Below, piece after piece: positions 17,737 through 26,039 of a stretch of DNA of 64,000 nucleotides. Source of the DNA: Polyangiaceae bacterium. GTDB taxonomy: Bacteria; Myxococcota_A; Polyangia; Polyangiales; Polyangiaceae. Location: positions 2,666,001 to 2,730,000 of the forward strand of contig JADJRH010000001.1 in assembly GCA_016712345.1 (NCBI GenBank), written 5' to 3'. A model generated the notes under the pieces. The model was not told where the DNA came from and did no database searches. It worked only from the letters and a program-made list of their open reading frames with translations. Every line of letters starts with the position of its first letter. Positions within the stretch are counted from its first letter, which is position 1. The translations under genes and the position numbers were made by a program.

Positions 17737-19587
17737 TTAGAATTTGGTTTCGCCGCCAAACGGATTTGTGGTTGAAGAAGTTTTTGAACCCTGTTTACCG
17801 GACTTACCACTTCCCTTTTTTGTGGAAGAGTTGGACGCGCCGGCGGATGAACTTTGCGCGGGTGCAGCCGTATCGGCGGCGGACCCCGCGGGCGGGCTGA
17901 CAGTGGAGGTGGATGTCAACTGGGCCGGTGGGGGCGCCGGATTTGTGGTGCCCCCGGGCTGAGCTGCGCCCGTAACGTTGGTGCTGGGTAGAGAGGTTGT
18001 GCCCTCCGTACCCGGACCTTCTTGAATGCTCATTCCAGCGCCCACGGACACAACGACGATCACCACTAAGGCGGCGATTGCCACCAACGCGACAATCCAC
18101 TTGCCCTTCTTTTCGCGAACGGGGGGCTCGCGTTCGAGATGGGTTTCAGCTTGGGGCGCCGAAAGGGGAGGTGGATGGGTAGATGGGATGGGCGCTCTCG
18201 GGGGTGGGGTTGACTGGATGACGGGCCGATCCTCCACAGCCGAAGGGGTGATCGTCGGAACCGCCGCCGCCCGGACACCGTTGACCGGGGAGGATCGCCG
18301 CGCGTCAAAGTTGGACGAGCCGCTGGTCGCCCCATGGAGCACGGCGGCCGAAATCCCGCCTACGGGGGACGATCTCCGGGCGTCGAAGCTGAGGCCCGTT
18401 GGGGTTGGAATACGACCCGCGGACATCCCTTTTGAGGGGGATGATTTGCGCGGGTCAAACGCGGGGCTTTGTGTACTCTTGGGCGGTGAGCCCCCGACGG
18501 GTGGAGGTGACGCGTTTGGATCGGCCTCAAAGCCTGCAACGAGGGTTGCCGCGGCGTCGTCGATTTCAACATCGACGGCATCTCCTGAATCGCCTGAGTC
18601 GGTGGAGGAGGGATGGAGGCCGGGAGGTGGGTCGGAGCGGAGGGCGGGTCGCTGCGCTGCGCGCTTTTCTCGCCAACCTTGGCGGGGGGCGGGCGCGTGT
18701 TCTACCCTTTGTTTGGCGTGGAAAAGAAGTTTTACAAGTTCATCTTCTTTGCTGGGTAGGCTGTCGAGGTCGTGCACAATCGCTCGACCGAGGTTGGATG
18801 CCTCGCTTCTCGCGATAAATCGCACGGTGGAACCCCCAACAATATCAATTTCTCGACCGGTGGTAATGCTTGTCCACTTGAGGTTAGACCGGTAGAGCGC
18901 CGCGGCAAGGGTGGCGGCACAGTCGGCCAGTTTGCCAAACTGTTCGTCATCGTCGTGAACGATTGCAATTTGGGTAGGTGCGGGATGGTCTGGATCCGCT
19001 TCGTAGTCGAATGGTAGGTTGCTGCGTCGTGGCTTGGGGAGGTCGGTGATCTCATCAATGGCGTTTGCCAAGAAACTCTCTACCCGTTCGGGCTCCTCGC
19101 TGAACGTTCGAACGTACGCACGGTAGAAATCACCCCGGCGGTCTTCAGCACCTTCGCGTTCTAGAAAACGCAGATAAAGAACGGTGATGGACTCAAGGAT
19201 CTGGACATATTCCAAGGATCTGTCCACGGCGACGATGCCGTGGGCGTAGGGCGGCATGTCACGCCCGGCATGGTCGGTGACTCCGGGAACGCGAAGCGCA
19301 AACAGAATGGCGAGCCCGCCGTGGCCCGGCTCGTGTTGAACGTCGTCGCGCGACAAGTTTCCAATCGCAAATGCGTACGCACTGCTGCCCCGCGGTTCGA
19401 TGTATTTGATGAGTCGGGACAGGTGGCCGAAGTGCGTTTGGCGCAGTGGTCCCTGCGGCACTTCCGGGCAGTACATGAAGTCGATCTGGTGGCCCGGAAC
19501 GGTGCCGTGCAGAAAGTGGAAAAACGCTGTGTCCGGTCCCGCGCGATATCGCGGGATGACGTAGCCGGAACTGTCAGACGCGTCCAT
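17737..19587 (-). CDS. Unknown N-terminal domain, FDARRSSP repeats and single TM helix
   Basis: 616-residue protein I do not recognise. Residues 1-295 look like a folded mixed alpha/beta domain (HGTVPGHQIDFMYCPE, EPGHGGLAILFALR). A disordered Pro/Ser-rich region contains three copies of a 14-residue element (377-390, 401-414, 427-440; FDPRKSSP, FDARRSSP, FDARRSSP). One transmembrane helix (496-518) follows a basic EKKGKW segment, then a Ser/Thr/Gly/Lys tail. With no signal peptide, the large domain is probably cytoplasmic and the tail periplasmic. The start at 19587 overlaps the GTPase gene by 14 bp and fits better than one at 19623. Coupling to a GTPase upstream and a kinase downstream suggests a GTPase partner and kinase substrate (inference). 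Confidence 0.75.
   Translation of the reverse strand: MDASDSSGYVIPRYRAGPDTAFFHFLHGTVPGHQIDFMYCPEVPQGPLRQTHFGHLSRLIKYIEPRGSSAYAFAIGNLSRDDVQHEPGHGGLAILFALRVPGVTDHAGRDMPPYAHGIVAVDRSLEYVQILESITVLYLRFLEREGAEDRRGDFYRAYVRTFSEEPERVESFLANAIDEITDLPKPRRSNLPFDYEADPDHPAPTQIAIVHDDDEQFGKLADCAATLAAALYRSNLKWTSITTGREIDIVGGSTVRFIARSEASNLGRAIVHDLDSLPSKEDELVKLLFHAKQRVEHAPAPRQGWREKRAAQRPALRSDPPPGLHPSSTDSGDSGDAVDVEIDDAAATLVAGFEADPNASPPPVGGSPPKSTQSPAFDPRKSSPSKGMSAGRIPTPTGLSFDARRSSPVGGISAAVLHGATSGSSNFDARRSSPVNGVRAAAVPTITPSAVEDRPVIQSTPPPRAPIPSTHPPPLSAPQAETHLEREPPVREKKGKWIVALVAIAALVVIVVVSVGAGMSIQEGPGTEGTTSLPSTNVTGAAQPGGTTNPAPPPAQLTSTSTVSPPAGSAADTAAPAQSSSAGASNSSTKKGSGKSGKQGSKTSSTTNPFGGETKF
18268..18459 (-). repeat. Three tandem FDxRxSSP repeats
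   Basis: Within the TM protein of the T6SS island, a 14-residue element recurs three times at a spacing of 24-26 residues. Each copy has Phe-Asp, two residues, Arg or Lys, two serines and a proline, followed by a Gly/Ala stretch. The basic-Ser-Ser-Pro core would suit a Ser/Thr kinase recognition or phospho-binding site. Confidence 0.8.
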
Positions 19588-20716
19588 GCGGCATTCTCCC
19601 GAGCGGCGGCGGTGGTGGCGCAATCGGAGGTGCCGCCGGCAGAGGTGCTGCGGGAATCGGCGGCAATCCAGGCGGTTTTCCGGGCCCTCGAATTTGTTGA
19701 GTTGTCGCCTCGGGTGTGTCGCCCTTCATTCGCTGAAGCAACTGATTGTCGTACGCGTTGCGTGGAAGAATGCGCTCGACAAAGTGGGCGAACAGGTGGT
19801 GGGTAGAATGTCCGTACGTTGCCGAGCCGACGAGCACGCGCACGTCGAGTTGAGACTTAAATCGTTCGAGGTCGTCGATGAGCCGCTGGTAGCAACGTCG
19901 CGCTTCACGCTCCACTTCAACGGGCGTTCCACTCAAGACGTCACTCTTGTTGATAAAGAGCACAACGGTTTTGCACGACGCGATGGTTTTGGGGCCGAAG
20001 AAAAACTTGAGCGACTCGGGTTGAAACTCACGAAGCTGCATTTGAATGCGCGCAGGATCAACCGCTTTGGCTTCTCGGCCCGCGAGGTCAACCACCATGA
20101 GGAGGCCATGGATCTCGTCGACAATCAGCTCTTGTTGCGCGTCGACAATGTGTTCACCACCCCAATCTCCAACTTCAAACACGTGTTCGATGAGTACATC
20201 TTTGCCCGTCACGTGGCTGACGGTGCGTTCATACCTTTCGATCTTGGTGCCCTGAAGTGTACCCAAGTCCATGAGCGGATTTGCCCACTTGAGGGTGAGC
20301 GCCGTTTTGCCAGTTCCGCTCACTCCGAGGGTGAGAATTTTGTAAGTTTTACGGGTGATTTTGGGGCGCTTTTCAAGCTCTTCTCGGTACCACTTCAGCT
20401 CTTGTTCCTGGTGATCGAGAAACTCTTCTTTCTCCTGCCGTTCGTTGTCGAGTGCTGACTTGGCAGACTCTTGCAGGCGGGCCAATTGCATTTGGGCCGT
20501 GCGTTGCTCTTCTTCCAACGCCAGTTGAAAGCGGCGCCGTTCATTTTCAACAGCGGCGAGTTGAGAGCGCAACGCATCACTCTGTTGGCGGTTGTCACGC
20601 GCGGCGGTTTGAGCATCGTCGAGTTGAGTTTTGAGTTTTGAGTTTTGAAGCGCGAGAACGATCGCACCGATCGCCAGTCCCACTGCGAGCAATCCAACGA
20701 TAATCAGCGGCCCCAT
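19574..20716 (-). CDS. Membrane-anchored coiled-coil small GTPase
   Basis: 380-residue protein with an N-terminal transmembrane anchor (4-23), a long coiled coil (about 25-115) and a P-loop GTPase domain. G1 is GVSGTGKT (131-138), a G3-like DWGGE lies at 184-188, and G4 is NKSD (256-259). The C-terminus is Pro-rich. The G-domain reads like a Ras/Arf-type fold, but the coiled-coil anchored architecture is not MglA. It is the first gene of the leftward T6SS effector operon, with GGAGG 8 bases before the ATG and a 10-bp dyad just upstream. Its stop overlaps the start of the repeat/TM protein by 14 bp, so the two are probably made in fixed ratio and may form a complex. Role in T6SS is inferred from position only. 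Confidence 0.85.
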   Translation of the reverse strand: MGPLIIVGLLAVGLAIGAIVLALQNSKLKTQLDDAQTAARDNRQQSDALRSQLAAVENERRRFQLALEEEQRTAQMQLARLQESAKSALDNERQEKEEFLDHQEQELKWYREELEKRPKITRKTYKILTLGVSGTGKTALTLKWANPLMDLGTLQGTKIERYERTVSHVTGKDVLIEHVFEVGDWGGEHIVDAQQELIVDEIHGLLMVVDLAGREAKAVDPARIQMQLREFQPESLKFFFGPKTIASCKTVVLFINKSDVLSGTPVEVEREARRCYQRLIDDLERFKSQLDVRVLVGSATYGHSTHHLFAHFVERILPRNAYDNQLLQRMKGDTPEATTQQIRGPGKPPGLPPIPAAPLPAAPPIAPPPPPLGRMPHGRV

Positions 20717-21022
20717 GCGCAGTTTCCTCCCATCACCTTTGAGCTGAACGAGTTTGACAATGTTCAGCTCATCCCCCCGGGATGTTTGAGCTACCCTAAC
20801 AGTTTGTATTCGGAATTTCCAGGGCCAACGTTGACAGAACGTGTGCGCCGATTACGGCTGACCACACGGGCAGTAGGAGGTGTGATTGGGCTTGTTGAGG
20901 CGGGCGCTTTGCGTGAAACGTCACGCGTTCTTGATGACGATAAGTGCCATGTGGCGCGCGGTGGGTGGCAGTGGAGTTACAAAGCGCCGGGGGCGTTGCG
21001 GTTGTGGAGTGCGGTTGGCCGT
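20717..21022. other. 306-bp gap between gluQRS and the T6SS-linked operon
   Basis: No convincing gene here. A plus-strand open frame covering it has no homology signal that I can recognise and overlaps the ends of both flanking genes. Because both neighbours are on the minus strand, this is the likely promoter region of the GTPase-to-Tae4 operon and includes the 20740-20771 dyad. I do not see a clear sigma-70 or sigma-54 promoter. Confidence 0.6.
20740..20771. promoter_or_regulatory. 10-bp perfect inverted repeat upstream of the GTPase operon
   Basis: TGAGCTGAAC at 20740-20749 and its exact reverse complement at 20762-20771 are separated by 12 bases. The dyad lies 24-55 bp before the GTPase ATG (20716), so it is either an operator for a dimeric regulator or a hairpin in the mRNA leader close to the ribosome site GGAGG. 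No T-run follows it, so it is not a classic terminator of gluQRS. Confidence 0.65.
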
Positions 21023-22030
21023 TTAAGTGAATTTGTGGAGAAGTTGAAAGACGTTGGGGGCGTTCACGGGGCGCTGATTGAGTTGGGGCCACGATATTTG
21101 ACCGGCTAGGTGGGTGAGTAGAGTTTGGGCGGTGGGTAGGTGCGAATGGGTAGAAGGATCTACCCATGGGGATATGTCAACACCGTAGGCGCCGGCAATG
21201 GCGAGGAGGAGTTTTGACGGGTGTACACCGCTTGCGCGTTGGTCGGCGAGGGGGACGCCTTTGGCCCTTTTTGCAAGGCGTTCACCGTTGTCACCGTAGA
21301 GGAGGGGAATATGGGCAAACGTTGGGGAGGTGCCGCCGAGGAGTTGAGCCAGTAAGGTTTGTCGAGGGGCGGAGGCGGCGAGGTCGGCGCCGCGTACCAC
21401 TTCTGTAATACCCATGGTAAGGTCGTCGACAACAACGGCGAGTTGGTAGGCGAACACGCCGTCGCCGCGGCGCAGTACAAAATCGCCGGTTGTTTGAAAG
21501 ACGTTTTCTGTAAAGTCCCCGAGGATGCGGTCGCGGATTGTAATGAGGCTGTGGGAGTTATTGGGGACGGCGAGGCGGACGGCGGGCGGGCGTTTGAATG
21601 CGCGTTGTGTCATTCCAAAAGGGCGGCACGTTCCGGGGTAGCGCGGCCCTTCTTCACCGGCGTGGGGAGCGCTTGCTGCGCGGGCAATTTCAGCGCGGGA
21701 GCAGTCACAATAAAAGGTAAGGTTTTGGGCAGCCAAGAGATCGAGGGCCGCTTGGTAGAGTGGCAGTCGTTGGGACTGGGTATAGGGGGCAAAGGGGCCT
21801 GTGGTGTCGGGGCCTTCTTGCCAGTGAATTCCAAGCCAGCGAAGGTCGTTTAGAATGGCGTCTGCACAGCCTGGAACAACTCGATCAGTGTCGAGATCTT
21901 CCATTCGCAAAACGAGGGTTCCGTGGGCTTGCAACGCGGCTGCCGCGCAGAAAATGGCTGCGGCGGCGCTTCCCAAGTGGAGTTGACCTGTCGGGGAGGG
22001 GGCGAACCGGCCTCGATAACCGATGGGCAT
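21023..22030 (-). CDS. gluQ: Glutamyl-Q tRNA(Asp) synthetase
   Basis: 335-residue GluQ-RS, the truncated glutamyl-tRNA synthetase paralogue that charges the queuosine in the wobble position of tRNA(Asp) with glutamate. Visible: the class I entry RFAPSPTGQLHLGSA with its HIGH-like HLGS, RMEDLDTDR, the zinc-binding set (YCDCSRAEI plus a YPGTC element), FVLRRGDGVFAYQLAVVVDD, and a KMSKS-like RLAKRAKG. The anticodon-binding domain of full-length GluRS is missing, as expected for this family. The start at 22030 directly precedes the catalytic core; the longer frame to 22114 adds an Arg/Leu-rich tail overlapping the upstream lipoprotein gene. It follows that gene by 26 bp. Confidence 0.93.
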   Translation of the reverse strand: MPIGYRGRFAPSPTGQLHLGSAAAAIFCAAAALQAHGTLVLRMEDLDTDRVVPGCADAILNDLRWLGIHWQEGPDTTGPFAPYTQSQRLPLYQAALDLLAAQNLTFYCDCSRAEIARAASAPHAGEEGPRYPGTCRPFGMTQRAFKRPPAVRLAVPNNSHSLITIRDRILGDFTENVFQTTGDFVLRRGDGVFAYQLAVVVDDLTMGITEVVRGADLAASAPRQTLLAQLLGGTSPTFAHIPLLYGDNGERLAKRAKGVPLADQRASGVHPSKLLLAIAGAYGVDISPWVDPSTHSHLPTAQTLLTHLAGQISWPQLNQRPVNAPNVFQLLHKFT

Positions 22031-22056
22031 TTGGAATGGCGACAAACGTGGTGGGG

Positions 22057-22620
22057 TTAGCAACCGGAGCCGGCACCGTCGCAGTCGTTGTAACAAGCGC
22101 CGCAGACAATGCAAAAGGCGTAGTCGTAATACTCTTGTGCGCCGAATGGGTAGAGGGCGGCGCAGTTATCGAAACAAGCTTGGTCATTGGCGCCGCATAA
22201 GCTGATGCAATCGGCGTAGTCGAGGCACTCAAAGTCAGAGGTGCAAATCAGGTATTCAAGATAGCAGGTATCGAGTGAGGCGCAGTCTGCACACGTATTG
22301 CAGTCACCGGTGTTATCGCAGGCGCCGCCTCCACCGGTGGTGGTTGCGGTGGTGACCGTTGTGCTGTTGCTTGTGGTGGTTGAGTTGGTGGTTGTGGTTG
22401 TAGTTGTAGTGGTAGTTGTTGTTGTGGTGGTCGTGGTGTTGGAAGTGGTGTTTGACGAGGTGCTGCCACCTTGATGGCCGATGCCGCCGCCCGATCCACC
22501 GTCGCCTCCGTCACCGCCGGGTCCGGTGCCCAATACGGCGCCTTTTGCACATCCGATAAAAGCGGAAATGCCCATGAGACCGGCCATTACAAGCGTTTGA
22601 AGCGAAGACTGCGAACGCAT
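22057..22620 (-). CDS. Lipoprotein with poly-threonine linker and Cys-rich domain
   Basis: 187-residue predicted lipoprotein. The signal ends in the lipobox SAFIGC (Cys24), followed by a Gly/Asp-rich spacer, then a Thr/Ser/Asn linker with 17 threonines in a row, and a C-terminal Cys-rich domain of about 85 residues (CDNTGDCNTCADCASLDTC, then CGACYNDCDGAG). The ATG at 22620 has AGGAG 5 bases upstream; in-frame ATGs at 22644 and 22641 lack a site. The Thr tract probably serves as an extended, perhaps glycosylated, stalk holding the Cys domain away from the membrane (inference). It is upstream of gluQ on the same strand and divergent from cls. Function unknown. Confidence 0.8.
   Translation of the reverse strand: MRSQSSLQTLVMAGLMGISAFIGCAKGAVLGTGPGGDGGDGGSGGGIGHQGGSTSSNTTSNTTTTTTTTTTTTTTTTTNSTTTSNSTTVTTATTTGGGGACDNTGDCNTCADCASLDTCYLEYLICTSDFECLDYADCISLCGANDQACFDNCAALYPFGAQEYYDYAFCIVCGACYNDCDGAGSGC
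22336..22449 (-). repeat. Low-complexity Thr/Ser/Asn codon tract
   Basis: A run of ACC/ACA/ACT codons encodes the poly-Thr stalk of the lipoprotein. Such tracts tend to change length by slippage, so copy number may differ between strains. Confidence 0.8.
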
Positions 22621-22770
22621 ACTTACTCCTGCCATTTTCATCATTGCACAGGTTCGCGCGAAAAGGATCTGTGGAACGCACTGCCCCGAAACAGACTTGT
22701 GGGTGTGGCTCTGGTAGAGGAACGGGGCGCCTTCGTGGCAGAATGGGCGCGTCGTCTTTGAGGGTGATTG

Positions 22771-24240
22771 TTGAGTGCGCTGATGTTGTCTTTTCCCGAC
22801 GTTTTAACGATTTTGCCAATTGCCATTGAGCTGCTCGGGCTTTTGCTGGTGCCGTTTGTGTTGCTTCAGCGAAAAGAGCCGCCGTCGACCGTGGCGTGGA
22901 TTTTGGCGTTGGTGTTTTTGCCCGGGGTGGGTTTGGTTCTTTATTTAATGTTTGGGCGGGAACGAGTGCGGGTGCCGCTCCGAAATAAGGTGGTTTTAGA
23001 TCGAGATCTGCTTGAAAAGCGCGGGCCTGCGTCGCTTCGAAAAGTGGCTCTTATAAGTCCGCCGGTGGTTGAAGAAAGCAATGAACCGCTGATTGTGCGG
23101 GAGTTGTTTCATGTCAGTGCCGCTCTCGCGGGGGCGGAGGCAACACATGGCAATCGGGTGGATTTATTGGTGAGTGGCAATGCCACTTATGAAGCATTAA
23201 AAGAGGCGATTATTGCGGCAAAACATTACATTTTTGCGGAATATTATTTATTGCGTCCCGACGCCACGACAGATTGGTTTTTAGATCTTTTAACGCAGGC
23301 GGCGCGGCGCGGGGTGCGCGTGATTCTGCTGATGGATGGTTATGGTTCGTTTTGGATTTCACGGCGCAGATTGAGGGCATTGCGCGAGGCCGGGGGTGAG
23401 GCTGTGTTTTTTCTACCCGCGCGGTTGATATTGTTTCAACCAATGAATTTGCGAAATCACCGCAAAATTGTGGTGGTTGATGGGGAGGTGGCATTTACGG
23501 GTGGCATTAATATTGGTGACGAATACAAGGGCGAAAAAGCGCCTTGGCGCGATACTCATTTGGCATTGCGTGGGCCGTGTGTATTGCCGCTCCTCTTAGT
23601 GTTTGCGCAGGATTATCAGTTTGCCGCGCGTGCCGATATTCCGGCGCGTTTTATTGAAATGGCGCAGTCGGCGCGGGTGAGTGGTAAAGCAACGGTGGCA
23701 ATTATTAGGAGCGGGCCGGACATTGCGGGGCCGCAACGTGAAACCATTCATCGGGTGTTGTTTTCGGCGATTGTTGCCGCACAAAAGAGTGTGTTTATTA
23801 CCACGCCTTATTTCATTCCCGATCGATCCATTATTGTTGCATTGCAAACAGCGGCCTATCGTGGAGTGGATGTTCGCATTCTTTTTCCGGGGAAAAGCAA
23901 TCATCCATTTGTTTTTCAGGCGGGTAGATCGTTTTATGAAGAGCTGCTGGCCGCAGGGGTGGCGATTTATGAATATGGGCCGGGGATGATTCACGCCAAA
24001 ACAATGGTTGTGGATGAAATGGTGGCGCTTGTTGGCAGCGCGAATATGGATATTCGGAGTTTTCGATTGAACTTTGAAGTGCACACTGTGATTGATTCGG
24101 CAGAGTCTCAAACGCTTGTGCAGGCATTTCACAACGACTTGGCGGTTTCAAAGCGAGTAAATGCCGAAGCGTTTAAGGCGCGTCCAATCACTCAAAAGGT
24201 GGTTGAATCGGCGGCGAGGCTAATGAGTCCGCTAATGTGA
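22771..24240 (+). CDS. cls: Cardiolipin synthase (phospholipase D family)
   Basis: About 490 residues with two N-terminal transmembrane helices and a PLDc nuclease-type N segment (PPSTVAWILALVFLPGVGL), then two HKD motifs: NHRKIVVVDGEVAFTGG and IHAKTMVVDEMVALVGSAN. This is the standard ClsA/B-type architecture; the enzyme condenses two phosphatidylglycerols into cardiolipin at the inner membrane. The start is uncertain: TTG at 22771 lies 6 bases after AGGG, TTG at 22768 is equally in frame, and the ATG at 22783 lacks a well-spaced site. The gene appears richer in A/T at third positions (many ATT, TTT and GAA codons) than the rpoBC region. It is divergent from the poly-Thr lipoprotein and convergent with the DUF192 gene. 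Confidence 0.92.
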   Translation: MSALMLSFPDVLTILPIAIELLGLLLVPFVLLQRKEPPSTVAWILALVFLPGVGLVLYLMFGRERVRVPLRNKVVLDRDLLEKRGPASLRKVALISPPVVEESNEPLIVRELFHVSAALAGAEATHGNRVDLLVSGNATYEALKEAIIAAKHYIFAEYYLLRPDATTDWFLDLLTQAARRGVRVILLMDGYGSFWISRRRLRALREAGGEAVFFLPARLILFQPMNLRNHRKIVVVDGEVAFTGGINIGDEYKGEKAPWRDTHLALRGPCVLPLLLVFAQDYQFAARADIPARFIEMAQSARVSGKATVAIIRSGPDIAGPQRETIHRVLFSAIVAAQKSVFITTPYFIPDRSIIVALQTAAYRGVDVRILFPGKSNHPFVFQAGRSFYEELLAAGVAIYEYGPGMIHAKTMVVDEMVALVGSANMDIRSFRLNFEVHTVIDSAESQTLVQAFHNDLAVSKRVNAEAFKARPITQKVVESAARLMSPLM

Positions 24241-24256
24241 GGCCGGAAAAGGCTTG

Positions 24257-24895
24257 CTACAGCCCTTCAATGCGCACTTTTTGACCGGGCATTACGCCGT
24301 GAGCGCGGGACCAACCCGCATTGACTTCAATCACGTATAAAGCGGGGCAGCCCGATGTATACGTGTTGTCGTTCATTGTGGGGACGTTTTCTTCAATGCC
24401 GGTGATAAAGCCGTCTTTGTCGACAAACATCATGTCGAGCGGAATACACGTATTGTGCATCCAAAACTCGTGTACACGTCGCTGCTCAAAGACGAAGATC
24501 ATGCCGCGGTTTTCAGGCATGCTTTTGCGCATCATCAAGCCGCGTTGACGCGTTGTTTCGGTTTCGGCCACTTCTACAGTGATCGACGGCGCGGACCCGC
24601 CGGACTTGGCGTCTTCAAAAATAGCCGTGGCTGTGCGCAGCGGATCTTTGGGCGGCGGCGGCGTGATTTTGTCGCCTTTTTCGGGGCAGTCCGGCGCAAC
24701 AAAACCGGCCACAAAAGGCTCGCGTTGCGGTTTGGTTCCCCAAGCTTTAATGCAGCGCGCGGCGGAGGATTGTGTTGCTGAAGGCGTGGTTGTGAGCGGG
24801 TGGGGATCGGCTGCAATGGGCTCGGGAACGCGATCGCATGCGGCGATGGAGAACCCGACGACACCTGCCAATACGATCCATGCAGCCAATTGCAT
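24257..24895 (-). CDS. DUF192-domain lipoprotein
   Basis: 212-residue lipoprotein: signal and lipobox FSIAAC (Cys20), a Pro-rich spacer, then a DUF192 domain (ITVEVAETETTRQRGLMMRK, GMIFVFEQ, FWMHNTCIPLDMMFVDKDG, VIEVNAGW). The RGLMxR and FWMxNTxIPLD signatures are diagnostic of the family, whose biochemical role is not established; members are usually small secreted or lipid-anchored proteins. The ATG at 24895 follows AAGGGAAG and directly opens the signal peptide; the longer frame to 25036 adds 47 residues overlapping the promoter of the divergent cyclophilin gene. It converges with cls. Confidence 0.88.
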   Translation of the reverse strand: MQLAAWIVLAGVVGFSIAACDRVPEPIAADPHPLTTTPSATQSSAARCIKAWGTKPQREPFVAGFVAPDCPEKGDKITPPPPKDPLRTATAIFEDAKSGGSAPSITVEVAETETTRQRGLMMRKSMPENRGMIFVFEQRRVHEFWMHNTCIPLDMMFVDKDGFITGIEENVPTMNDNTYTSGCPALYVIEVNAGWSRAHGVMPGQKVRIEGL

Positions 24896-24999
24896 GGCGC
24901 TTCCCTTATCACGAAGAAAGCCGTGCTGCGCAGATGCAAACGCGTCCGTGGCGTAATGCCCGCATCGCGTGATGCTTGACCCAAAAGCCCGAGCATCGC

Positions 25000-25944
25000 A
25001 TGTACGCAGGCGTGAAATCTTCGATCGACTTTGCAAAAGCCTCCTGCGCTCTTTTTGGATGTGCCCTTTTCATCGGCGCCTGCAATGCGCCGCCTGAGCC
25101 GCAACCCGATCCTTCGGCATCGCAAAAGCCTGCGAGCACGGCAACCGCCAAACCATCGGCCACGCCGCGACCTCCGCCGCCTCCGCCGAAGCCGCGCGTT
25201 GTGCACGCAAAGCCGGTGAAAGAAGTGAAGCCGTCGCCCGACGATCCGGTGAAGGGGAAGTGGACACTTGAAGATGCGACACAAGGCCTGCCCAAAGGGG
25301 ATGTGCTTGTCGCTTCGATGGAAACAGACATGGGTACACTTGAGTGTACACTTTTCGCCGACAAGGCTCCGATCACGGTGGCAAACTTTGTCGGTTTGGC
25401 GCGCGGTCTGCGCCCTTGGAAAACTCCTGAAGGCAAGTGGGAAAAGAAACCCGCGTACGACGGCACGGTGTTTCACCGCATTATCAAGGGTTTTATGATT
25501 CAGGGAGGCGACGCCAAAAAGAACGGCACGGGTGAAGCCGGTTATGTGATTCCCGACGAGATTTGGGAAGGTGCCACCCACGATCGGGCGGGTCTTTTGT
25601 GCATGGCAAACCGAGGGCCCGACACAAACAGCGCTCAATTTTTTATCACCGACGCCGGGCCGACACATCTCGACGGTGGGTACACAATCTTCGGCGACTG
25701 CGGTCCTGTGTCGCTCATTCACGAGATCGCGAATGTGAAAATGGGGCGCGGCGACAGGCCCGACTCACCGCCCGTGATCAAAAAAGTGACGGTGACTCGA
25801 AAGGCCGCTCCGGCGGCTGCTGCATCGGCATCGGCATCGGCAAGTGCCGGGGCATCGGCTTCCGCAGGTCCAACGGCCGCTGCGACCGCGGCGCCAACGG
25901 CGGCGCCCAGTGTGGCGCCAACGGCGGCTCCGTCTGGAAAATAG
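25000..25944 (+). CDS. Cyclophilin-type peptidyl-prolyl isomerase lipoprotein
   Basis: 314 residues. The lipobox FIGAC puts the lipid on Cys28; a Pro/Ala/Lys-rich spacer precedes a cyclophilin domain (about 90-255) with YDGTVFHRIIKGFMIQGGD, the GYVIPDE segment, MANRGPDTNSAQFFI and the final FGDCG region. These contain the Arg, Phe, Gln and Gly positions of active cyclophilins, so it should catalyse cis-trans isomerisation at proline, probably in the periplasm. The C-terminus is a 50-residue Ala/Ser/Thr/Pro repeat tail. The ATG at 25000 was preferred over an in-frame TTG at 24976. A strong inverted repeat follows the gene. Confidence 0.92.
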   Translation: MYAGVKSSIDFAKASCALFGCALFIGACNAPPEPQPDPSASQKPASTATAKPSATPRPPPPPPKPRVVHAKPVKEVKPSPDDPVKGKWTLEDATQGLPKGDVLVASMETDMGTLECTLFADKAPITVANFVGLARGLRPWKTPEGKWEKKPAYDGTVFHRIIKGFMIQGGDAKKNGTGEAGYVIPDEIWEGATHDRAGLLCMANRGPDTNSAQFFITDAGPTHLDGGYTIFGDCGPVSLIHEIANVKMGRGDRPDSPPVIKKVTVTRKAAPAAAASASASASAGASASAGPTAAATAAPTAAPSVAPTAAPSGK

Positions 25945-25972
25945 GCGCAGTCGCCCTTTGGATGAACGGTTG

Positions 25973-26014
25973 AACCGGTCGCCCAAACGATCTTCTTTGT
26001 TGTGGCGACCGGTT
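25973..26014 (+). terminator. 11-bp inverted repeat after the cyclophilin gene
   Basis: AACCGGTCGCC (25973-25983) is repeated exactly in inverse at 26004-26014 with a 20-base spacer. It lies between the cyclophilin stop (25944) and the next start (26040). The lack of a T-run and the long loop leave open whether this is a terminator, an mRNA-stabilising hairpin or an operator of the next lipoprotein operon. Confidence 0.5.
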
Positions 26015-26039
26015 GTTGCAAGGCTAGGATGAGAAACCT

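Noticed and set aside
20645..21109. 154-codon plus-strand frame between gluQ and GTPase
   Set aside because: Overlaps the ends of both flanking minus-strand genes, with no recognisable motif.
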